Origin: Pseudomonadota bacterium
Lineage (GTDB): Bacteria; Myxococcota_A; Polyangia; Polyangiales; Polyangiaceae
Length of the DNA: 39,213 bases
Assembly: GCA_023402175.1 (NCBI GenBank)
Contig: JAEXCN010000190.1
Location: forward strand, 1 to 39,213
Reading direction: 5' to 3'
In this document: piece after piece, positions 25,131-34,400 of the stretch
Position numbering within the stretch: position 1 is the first letter of the stretch
Layout: each line of letters opens with the position of its first letter
Notes under the pieces: model-generated
Database searches by the model: none
Seen by the model: the letters and a program-made list of their open reading frames with translations, nothing else
Told to the model about the DNA's origin: nothing
Made by a program: the position numbers and the translations under genes

Positions 25131-25940
25131 TCAGTTCCAGTCGAAGACGACGTTGTCCATGAGCACGGACCAACCGCTCTGTCCGGTCCTCGCATAAGCG
25201 ATCCCGAGCTCGAGCTGGAGCGGTCCTGTGAACGGGACGACGATGGGCGCCGTCGGCGCCGCAGGGTCGTCCTCGCGTTCGATGGTCACCGTCTTCGCTG
25301 CCAGATCGGCCGTCATGGTCATGCGCACCCATGTCGCGAGCGGGATCGCCTTCGACATCATGTGCTCGTTGTAGATCGACGGGTTCGCGGAAAACTCGTA
25401 CGCGTAGACGGCTTGTCCGCCTTCTGTGACTCCCAACCCGACGTCGTACCAACGCGAGTCGCCTCCGAGCTCGAGATGGACGAGCTCGGCCGAGCTGCTC
25501 GGGTGCGCCGTGTCGATCCGCAGATCGAAGGCCACGCGTGCTCGCGTGGGGTTCGGCGCTCCCGCCTTCGCGACGAACGCGGCGACCTCGGCGCGCCCCG
25601 GCCCGGCGCTCGCGCGGAGCGAAGCGGGCGCCGAGCGGGACACCGTCGTGTCGACGCGGACCTCGCCGTTGTCGGTGACCTTGCGGTCGAACAGGTCGAT
25701 CCCTCGCTCGTCGAAGTCTTCGCAGAATCCTGCGTCGGGAGCATGGGTCGCGCACCACGACAGCGTGCTCGTCGATCCGTCGTCCCTGCCCTCCGCTACA
25801 TCCGGTCCGGGCGGCGACGCGTCGCCACCGTCACCAACGTGCGCGCTCTCGCCGCTCGAGAAGCCGTTGAGAGAGGTGACGAGCGAGCAGGCGGACGCGA
25901 CTCCGCCGACGACGATCGCGAGAGCCCACCCGAGACGCAC
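25131..25940 (-). CDS. Lipoprotein with predicted jelly-roll (LamG/concanavalin-like) domain
   Basis: 269 residues from the GTG at 25940. The signal ends in GVASAC (Cys18). A Gly/Asp/Ser-rich spacer (about 30-55) leads to WCATHAPDAGFCEDFDERG, an opening I associate with secreted myxobacterial proteins of unknown function. The remaining 190 residues are beta-rich: ARVAFDLRID, AELVHLELGG, YDVGLGVTEGG, TWVRMTMTADLAAKTVTI and a closing SVLMDNVVFDW. That order fits a concanavalin-like sandwich (polysaccharide-lyase or LamG type), but no catalytic residues are apparent. Probably anchored to the outer membrane, perhaps binding glycans. It lies between the CPBP protease gene (27 nt) and the HAD gene (29 nt). 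Confidence 0.8.
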   Translation of the reverse strand: MRLGWALAIVVGGVASACSLVTSLNGFSSGESAHVGDGGDASPPGPDVAEGRDDGSTSTLSWCATHAPDAGFCEDFDERGIDLFDRKVTDNGEVRVDTTVSRSAPASLRASAGPGRAEVAAFVAKAGAPNPTRARVAFDLRIDTAHPSSSAELVHLELGGDSRWYDVGLGVTEGGQAVYAYEFSANPSIYNEHMMSKAIPLATWVRMTMTADLAAKTVTIEREDDPAAPTAPIVVPFTGPLQLELGIAYARTGQSGWSVLMDNVVFDWN

Positions 25941-25967
25941 GCTTCGATGTTAGCCGAGATGCGGCCG

Positions 25968-26711
25968 TCAGTAGACGCGGAAGCCCTTGCCGAGCATTTC
26001 GCTGAAGACGTTGCACATCGCATGAAAGGCGATGCCAGCCCCGATTCCCTTCGTCCGGTACCGGAGCCACCCGAAAAGCAGCGACGGGAAGAACACGGCG
26101 AGGCGCGCAGGCTCGCGGATCGTCGCCAGGTGGCCGAGCGCGAAGATGAGGCTCGTCACGAGGAGCGACGGTCCGACGCTTGCCCCGAAGGCGCGGAGGC
26201 GTGTCGGGACCATCTCACCCGTGCTCGGGTCCTTCCTCCAGCCGAAGCCCGGCAGCGCCTCGTCGAGCCGCGACTGGAGATAGCCGCGATAAAAAGCCTC
26301 CTCGGGCAACGCGATGATCACGAGCTGACCGAACACCTCGTTCAGCGCGTCGAGCGCATTCACATGCAGCGCGAACGCGCCACGCGGATGCCAGAAGTAG
26401 CGCCAGCCGAAGAAGAACGGCACGAACGTGATCGCCGCGAGCACCAGCGCCCAGCCGAGCGCCTGCGTGACGCTCCGGACGAGACGACCGACATCGATCT
26501 TGCCCGGCAGGACGATGCCGCCGAGCGCGAGCCCCGCCGCCTCGACCCCCTGGTCATCGCCGCGCCAGACGAGCGCCCATGTGGCGCCCAGGAAGACGAA
26601 GCCGACGACCGTCGCGACGTACTTGTCCGGCAACACGGCGGAGGCCACCGTGACGACGGCGGTGACGAGCGCGGCAACCCCGAGGGCCTCGGCCAAGGCG
26701 CGGGTCGCCAC
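25968..26711 (-). CDS. CPBP family intramembrane glutamic protease
   Basis: 247 residues from the GTG at 26711, only 5 nt after the stop of the kinase gene, so translation may be coupled. There are about seven hydrophobic segments. The active-site motifs of CPBP/ABI proteases are all present: EEAFYRG (137-143), FALGH (190-194) and HAMCN (230-234). The stretch GFGWRKDPSTGEMVPTRLR between motifs 1 and 2 is an extra loop. Known members include Rce1-type CAAX proteases, bacteriocin immunity proteins and the myxosortases proposed to process MYXO-CTERM proteins. Which applies here cannot be settled by motif alone. The start is uncertain: no ribosome site is visible, and upstream CTG codons overlap the kinase stop. 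Confidence 0.9.
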   Translation of the reverse strand: MATRALAEALGVAALVTAVVTVASAVLPDKYVATVVGFVFLGATWALVWRGDDQGVEAAGLALGGIVLPGKIDVGRLVRSVTQALGWALVLAAITFVPFFFGWRYFWHPRGAFALHVNALDALNEVFGQLVIIALPEEAFYRGYLQSRLDEALPGFGWRKDPSTGEMVPTRLRAFGASVGPSLLVTSLIFALGHLATIREPARLAVFFPSLLFGWLRYRTKGIGAGIAFHAMCNVFSEMLGKGFRVY

Positions 26712-26716
26712 GACGA

Positions 26717-29416
<2,700 letters not shown>

Positions 29417-29513
29417 TTAGTCGCGGAAAATGCTACGCCGTTTCGCGGCGAAACGAAAAGGCTTACCGTAGGGGCTGTACCTTTGGTCCTGAGAACGTCC
29501 TGGGGGCTCAGCA
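29417..29513. promoter_or_regulatory. Divergent promoter region with inverted repeat CGTTTCG-N3-CGAAACG
   Basis: 97 nt separate the Ser/Thr kinase and histidine kinase starts. A perfect inverted repeat (7-bp arms, 3-nt centre) lies at 29439-29455 in locally A/T-richer DNA and is a plausible operator. GGGGG at 29502-29506 is 7 nt before the TTG at 29514 and supports that start. Confidence 0.45.
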
Positions 29514-30182
29514 TTGCACGACGATCCGGCCGCACGGAAGGAACGGTTGGTCGCGATTGGCGAAATCGCGGCTGAGGTAGCCCACGAGCTGCGCAATGCG
29601 CTGCAGATCGTCTCGGCGAACGTGTATCTGGCGCGGCAGAATCTGGCAGCCAGCGAGCCTCATCTCGCGAAGATCGAGCGGAGCGCTCGGCTCGCGCACG
29701 GGATCGTGGACGACCTCATGGCGCTCGCTCGAGGCGAGCCGGCCCATGCGGAGCCCGTCCCGTTCGCCGACATCCTTCTCCTCTCTCGCGAGATCCTCCC
29801 CGACCCCGGCGCCGAGTTCGAGGACCGGATCGTGCCGGCCGACCTCCTCGTCCGCGCCCACGTCGGCCTCGCGTCGCGCCTTCTCCACGCGCTGTACGAG
29901 AATGCGATCCGGGCCACGGCGCCGCGTCGCGCTCGCATCGTGACCCACGCCGAGAAGGTCGATGGCGGAGATCGCGTCGCGATCGTCGTCGCCGACGACG
30001 GCCCTGGCGTGCCGCCCGAGATCGCCGGAACGCTGTTCGAGCCGCTCGTGACGCAGAGCGCGGGCGGAACCGGGCTCGGCCTCGCGCTCGCACGGCGGAT
30101 CGTGGACGCGCACGGCGGGTCGATCGCATTGGTCCCGACCGAAGCGGGAGCGACGTTCAGGATCGAGCTGCCGGCTGCCTAG
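29514..30182 (+). CDS. Minimal soluble sensor histidine kinase
   Basis: 222 residues from the TTG at 29514, preceded by a GGGGG ribosome site. It consists only of the kinase core: dimerisation helix with H-box AAEVAHELRNALQI (phospho-acceptor His24), N-box ALYENAIRA (126-134), G1 DDGPG (161-165), F-box LFEPLV and G2 GGTGLGLAL (184-192). There is no TM segment, PAS, GAF or receiver domain, so it must sense through a partner or act within a phosphorelay. The HELRN form of the H-box is common in myxobacterial orphan kinases. No response regulator is adjacent. Divergence from the Ser/Thr kinase gene suggests, but does not prove, a functional link. An earlier start is unlikely because the intergenic region is short. 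Confidence 0.9.
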   Translation: MHDDPAARKERLVAIGEIAAEVAHELRNALQIVSANVYLARQNLAASEPHLAKIERSARLAHGIVDDLMALARGEPAHAEPVPFADILLLSREILPDPGAEFEDRIVPADLLVRAHVGLASRLLHALYENAIRATAPRRARIVTHAEKVDGGDRVAIVVADDGPGVPPEIAGTLFEPLVTQSAGGTGLGLALARRIVDAHGGSIALVPTEAGATFRIELPAA

Positions 30183-30280
30183 TCCGGCTTCCTGATCCGG
30201 CCTCTCTCGATGCCGAGCGTCATGCCGCGTGGGCCGCGTGGAAGGAGCGGCCGAGGTGGCGTGTTAGGCTCCTCAGCTGC

Positions 30281-30778
30281 ATGCAGAAGAAGTGGGCCGT
30301 CGTCCTCGGCTGCGTGATCGTCGCGAGCATCGCGCTCTGGCTCACGTTCTTTCGCGACTCCGAAGAGGACAAGATCAAGAAGACGCTCGGCGAGCTCACG
30401 AAGATCGTCGCGGTGAAGGAGGGCGACACGCTCCTCTCACGGATGGCGCGCCTGCGGAGCCGGATGAAAGACGTCGTCGACGACGACGTCCGGGTGAACG
30501 TCGCCGAGCTGAACATCGACGTCCGTGGGCGTCACAAGCTCGAAGAAGACGCCGCGAAGGCCGGGCTGATGTTCCAGAGCGCGGACTGCGAGCTGTCCCG
30601 CATGACCATCAAGGTCGATCCTGCGAGCACGATTGCGCAGGTCGATGCCGTCGCGCTCGTGACGGCGAATCGCGGAGGAGAACGCAAGGTCGACAAGCGC
30701 GACGTGCACTTTCTCCTGCACAAGGACGGCGACTGGAAGATTTCCACGATCGACGTCGCCGTACCCAACCGGGACTGA
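30281..30778 (+). CDS. Membrane-anchored protein with NTF2-like domain
   Basis: 165 residues from the ATG at 30281. A basic N-terminus and one hydrophobic segment (about 5-23) anchor it in the inner membrane. No lipobox follows (GCVIVASIALWL is uninterrupted), so it is probably a signal anchor. The soluble part, about 28-165, has an initial helix with DKIKKTLGELTKIVAVKEGDT, a helix with RLRSRMKDVV, and then strands ending VHFLLHKDGDWKISTIDV. This order, and the closing W-K-I strand, fit the NTF2/SnoaL-like fold. No catalytic residues are apparent and the function is unknown. It may be transcribed with the histidine kinase gene (98 nt gap), and two hairpins follow its stop. Confidence 0.8.
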   Translation: MQKKWAVVLGCVIVASIALWLTFFRDSEEDKIKKTLGELTKIVAVKEGDTLLSRMARLRSRMKDVVDDDVRVNVAELNIDVRGRHKLEEDAAKAGLMFQSADCELSRMTIKVDPASTIAQVDAVALVTANRGGERKVDKRDVHFLLHKDGDWKISTIDVAVPNRD

Positions 30779-30781
30779 GCC

Positions 30782-30816
30782 GGGGCGTCGGAGCTCCTCG
30801 AGCGGAGGAGCGCCCC
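30782..30816. terminator. Compound GC-rich hairpin after the NTF2-like gene
   Basis: Inner stem GCTCCTC (30793-30799) pairs with GAGGAGC (30805-30811) around a 5-nt loop. GGGGC (30782-30786) can pair with GCCCC (30812-30816) outside it. There is no T-run, so its role as a terminator in the convergent gap is tentative. Confidence 0.5.
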
Positions 30817-30841
30817 CGTTGCGTCTGCGTCGATGGACTGA

Positions 30842-30870
30842 GCCGCTCTCGACGTAACATCGAGAGCGGC
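30842..30870. terminator. Perfect 11-bp hairpin in a convergent gap
   Basis: GCCGCTCTCGA (30842-30852) and TCGAGAGCGGC (30860-30870) form a perfect stem with a 7-nt loop. It lies between two convergent genes, so it could end transcripts from both sides. No T-run follows on either strand. Confidence 0.6.
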
Positions 30871-30923
30871 CGCCCAGTGTCTACCCCCTACCTTGCGTCG
30901 TCTCTGCTTGTGGCGCGGCGCAC

Positions 30924-31187
30924 TCACGCGAACGCGCGCCGGCGTCCGGCATACCCCATGATCGCGAGCACGATCAGCGCGCCGATGATGCTTCCGATGA
31001 ATCCCGACGAGTGAAGGTCGAGGATCGGCGCACCGCTGATGGCATTGCCGATGATCCCGCCGATGAACGATCCCGCGATGCCGACCAGCGCCGTGGCGAC
31101 AAAGCCCATCGACTGCCGGCCCGGCATGATAGCGCGAGCGAGGAAGCCGACGATGAGACCAAACAGGATGAACATGAGAATCGACAT
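30924..31187 (-). CDS. GlsB/YeaQ/YmgE family small membrane protein
   Basis: 87 residues, almost wholly hydrophobic, with three membrane segments: FILFGLIVGFLARAI, then FVATALVGIAGSFIGGIIG, then FIGSIIGALIVLAIMGY. The Gly-rich pattern and the GFLARAIMPG start of the first loop are the family marks. Members are linked to general stress (YeaQ, YmgE) or associate with Asp23 in Gram-positives (GlsB); the precise function is unknown. Two ATGs compete: 31193 has AGGAG only 2 nt away, while 31187 has the same site 8 nt away, so 31187 was chosen. The gene faces the NTF2-like gene and diverges from the double UvrA. Confidence 0.9.
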   Translation of the reverse strand: MSILMFILFGLIVGFLARAIMPGRQSMGFVATALVGIAGSFIGGIIGNAISGAPILDLHSSGFIGSIIGALIVLAIMGYAGRRRAFA

Positions 31188-31195
31188 GGACATTG

Positions 31196-31200
31196 CTCCT
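31196..31200 (-). promoter_or_regulatory. Ribosome-binding site (AGGAG) that decides the GlsB-family start
   Basis: AGGAG on the minus strand lies 8 nt from the ATG at 31187 and 2 nt from an ATG at 31193. The spacing favours the inner start. Confidence 0.7.
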
Positions 31201-31270
31201 TCTGCGGGGTCATGGAGCAAGGCATGCGCCAATGGCGCAGGATGTTCGGTTTTCCAGCATGCCGTCCGCT

Positions 31271-31296
31271 CGCGCTCGGCACTGCTGCCGAGCGCG
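31271..31296. promoter_or_regulatory. Perfect 11-bp hairpin between the divergent GlsB-family and UvrA genes
   Basis: CGCGCTCGGCA (31271-31281) and TGCCGAGCGCG (31286-31296) form a stem with a 4-nt loop. It sits 84 nt upstream of the small membrane gene start and 140 nt upstream of uvrA. It may be a leader structure, an operator or an old terminator; no T-run adjoins it. Confidence 0.5.
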
Positions 31297-31385
31297 CGTG
31301 ATCCTCGTCGACACGGCAGCTCGAGCGGCGCGGCGCATTGCCCCGTGCTCAGGCGCGATCTAAGTACGAGACTCGCTCGGCCGTA

Positions 31386-31404
31386 CGAACGTTCGGAGCG
31401 TTCG
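31386..31404. promoter_or_regulatory. CGAACG/CGTTCG cluster upstream of the double uvrA
   Basis: A perfect palindrome CGAACGTTCG (31386-31395) is followed after 3 nt by another CGTTCG (31399-31404). It ends 32 nt before the ATG at 31437. GTTC half-sites occur in several LexA boxes, but the spacing does not match a box I know, so SOS control is only a suggestion. Confidence 0.35.
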
Positions 31405-31436
31405 ACGACGCCCTGCTCCGCGAGCACCGATCACCC

Positions 31437-34400
31437 ATGCTTCCCATCCGCCTCCGCGGAGCCACGGCTCACAACCTCAAGTCCGTCGATCTCGACCTCG
31501 CTCCTGGCGAGCTCGTCGCGCTGACCGGGCCCAGCGGCGCTGGCAAGTCCTCGCTCGCGCTCGACACGCTGTACGCCGAAGGTCAACGACGCTTCGTCGA
31601 GAGCTTCAGCCCGTACGCGCGACAGTTCCTCGAGCGCCTCGAGCGTCCGCCCGTCCGTTCGCTCGAGCCGGTCGCCGCGACCGTCGCGGTCGACCGACGA
31701 GCTCCGGTCAAGTCGAGCCGCTCCACCGTGGCGACGTTGACCGATCTCGAGCCCTATCTTGCGGCTCTGTTCGCGTGTGAAGCCGTACCGACTTGCCCCG
31801 ACTGCGGCGAGGCGGCGGTCGCAACGAGCGCGGGCGATGCTGCACAGCGCGCGCTCGCAGCTCTTCAGGATCGGCGCGCATCGATCAGCTACCCCGTTCG
31901 CGTCGAGACAGCCGAGGCTTACCTCGAGCTCCGCGAAGCGCTCGTGAAGGACGGCTATCGCCGGCTCATCGTCGGAGGCGCCGTTCGCGACATCGACGAC
32001 GTGAAGCCGAGCGAGGCAGGCCGTCCCGACATCGCGGTCGAGGTCGTCGTCGATCGCTTGAAGCTCGCCGAGAGCGAGAGTCGTCGCCTCCAGCAAGCGA
32101 TCGAGGTCGCGTGGGAGCGGAGCGACGGGCGCGCCGAGCTCCGCGCCGAGCGCTCCGCGACCGAGATCGAAGAAGGCCAGCATGGTCACGCGCACGTCCC
32201 GATCGCGCGTGGCCTCGTCTGCCGTTCGTGTGCGCGCTCGTTCGAGCCGCCTCGCCCCGCGCTATTCTCGTACAACTCTCCGCTCGGCGCGTGCTCCGAT
32301 TGCCGCGGCTTCGGGCGCGTGATCGCCGTCGACTGGGACAAGGTCATCCCGGACACGGACAAGTCCATCGCAGACGGCGCGATCAAGGCATGGTCCGGCC
32401 GATCGAGCGAGTGGGAGCGCGGCGTGCTCGAGCGCTTCGCGAAGAAACGGAAGATCCCGCTCGACGTCCCCTGGTCGAAGCTGACCGACGAGCAGCGCCG
32501 CCTCGTCATCGAGGGCGAAGGCACCTGGAACAACGGCAAGTACCCGGGCGTCGCCGCGTGGTTCAAGTGGCTCGAGACGCGGACGTACAAGATGCACATC
32601 CGCGTCTTCCTCTCGCGGTACCGCGACTACGTCCCGTGCGCGACGTGCTCCGGCGCACGACTCAATCCGACGGCCCGCACGTACCGCGTCGCCGGTCTCG
32701 ACCTCGGCGGATGGCATGCGCTCACGGTCGAGGACGCTCGCGCTCGCCTCGAGGGGGTGAATCCCCAGGGCCCGCAAGGAAAGCGGGTGAAGTCCGAGCT
32801 CGCATCGAGGCTCTCGTACCTCGATGCGGTCGGGCTCTCGTACCTCACGCTCGATCGGCAGGCGCGCACGCTTTCCGGTGGAGAAGCGCAGCGTGCGAGC
32901 CTGACGACCGCGCTCGGCGCTTCGCTGACCGGCTCGCTCTTCGTGCTCGACGAGCCGACCGTCGGTCTGCATGCGATGGACATCCCGCGCCTCGCGAAGG
33001 CGATGGACGAGCTCGCGCGCGCAGGCAACACCGTCCTCGTCATCGAGCACGATCGCGCCGTCGTCGAGAGCTGCGATCGCGTCATCGAGATGGGGCCCGG
33101 CGCGGGTCCGCACGGCGGAGAGCTCCTCTTCTCCGGCACGCCCGCCGAGCTCGCGAAGAGCGCCACGCCGACAGGTCGCGCGTGGCGGAAACACGTCGAT
33201 GCTCGTCGTGAGCGCAGGAAGCCCGATGCGTGGATGGATCTCCGTGGCGCCCGCGAGAACAACCTCGCGATCGAGCAGCTGCGTGTCCCGCTCGGCGTGC
33301 TCTGCGCCGTCACGGGCCCGAGCGGTTCGGGAAAGAGCACCCTCGCCGAGGACATCCTCTATCGCGCGATCGCGCGGCGCTCCGGCGAGAGCGGCGTTCC
33401 GACGCCGGGCGACTTCGAGGAGCTGGACGGCGGCGACGAGCTCTTGCGAGCGGTCCTCGTCGATCAGTCTCCGCTCGGACGCACGGCGCGCGGCAACGCC
33501 GCCACGTACACGAAGGCCTGGGACCGTGTCCGCATGCGCTTTGCTGCGGAGCCCGAGGCGCTTCGTCGAGGCCTGTCGGCGGCGTCGTTCTCGTTCAACG
33601 TCCCCGACAAGGGTCGCTGCGAAGCGTGCTCGGGCGAGGGCTACGAGACCGTCGAGATGCAGTTCCTCGCGGACGTGATGCTCCTCTGCCCCGTCTGTCA
33701 GGGCAAGCGCTTCAACGCCGACGTCCTCGCCGTCACCACGACGGGTCCGACTGGGGCCAAGTCCGTCGCCGACGTCCTGGCGATGACCGTCGAGGAGGCG
33801 CTCGCGTTCCTCTCGCCGAAGGAGAGCCGCGACTACGTCCTCGAGCGCGCGCTCCAGCCGCTCGTGCAGGTCGGCCTCGGCTACTTGCCCCTCGGGCAGC
33901 CGCTCTCGACGCTCTCCGGAGGCGAGGCGCAGCGCCTGAAGCTCGCTCGCGCGCTCTCGAGCGAGACGGCGGGGACGCTCTTCGTCGTCGACGAGCCGAG
34001 CGCGGGCCTCCACGCCGAGGACGCAGCCCACGTCGTCGGCGCGCTGAAGCAGCTCGTCGCGCAAGGCGCATCGGTCGTCATGGTCGAGCACGATCTCTCG
34101 GTCGTGTGCGAGGCCGATTGGGTAATCGACCTCGGTCCCGGCGGAGGCCCGCGCGGCGGACAGGTCGTCGCCGAAGGTCCGCCCGAAGCGATTCGCGAGA
34201 CCGACACGAAGACGGGCGAGGCGCTCCGCGCGATGTCGAACGCCGACGCTCGGACCTGGCGAGATCAGCGCGACCGCGAGCAGCGCCCCGACGCGCCCGA
34301 TGCGATCAACGTGCATCATGCACGCGAGCACAACCTCAAGGACGTGTCGTGCAAGGTGCCTCACGGCAAGCTCTGCGTCGTCACCGGCCCGAGCGGATCG

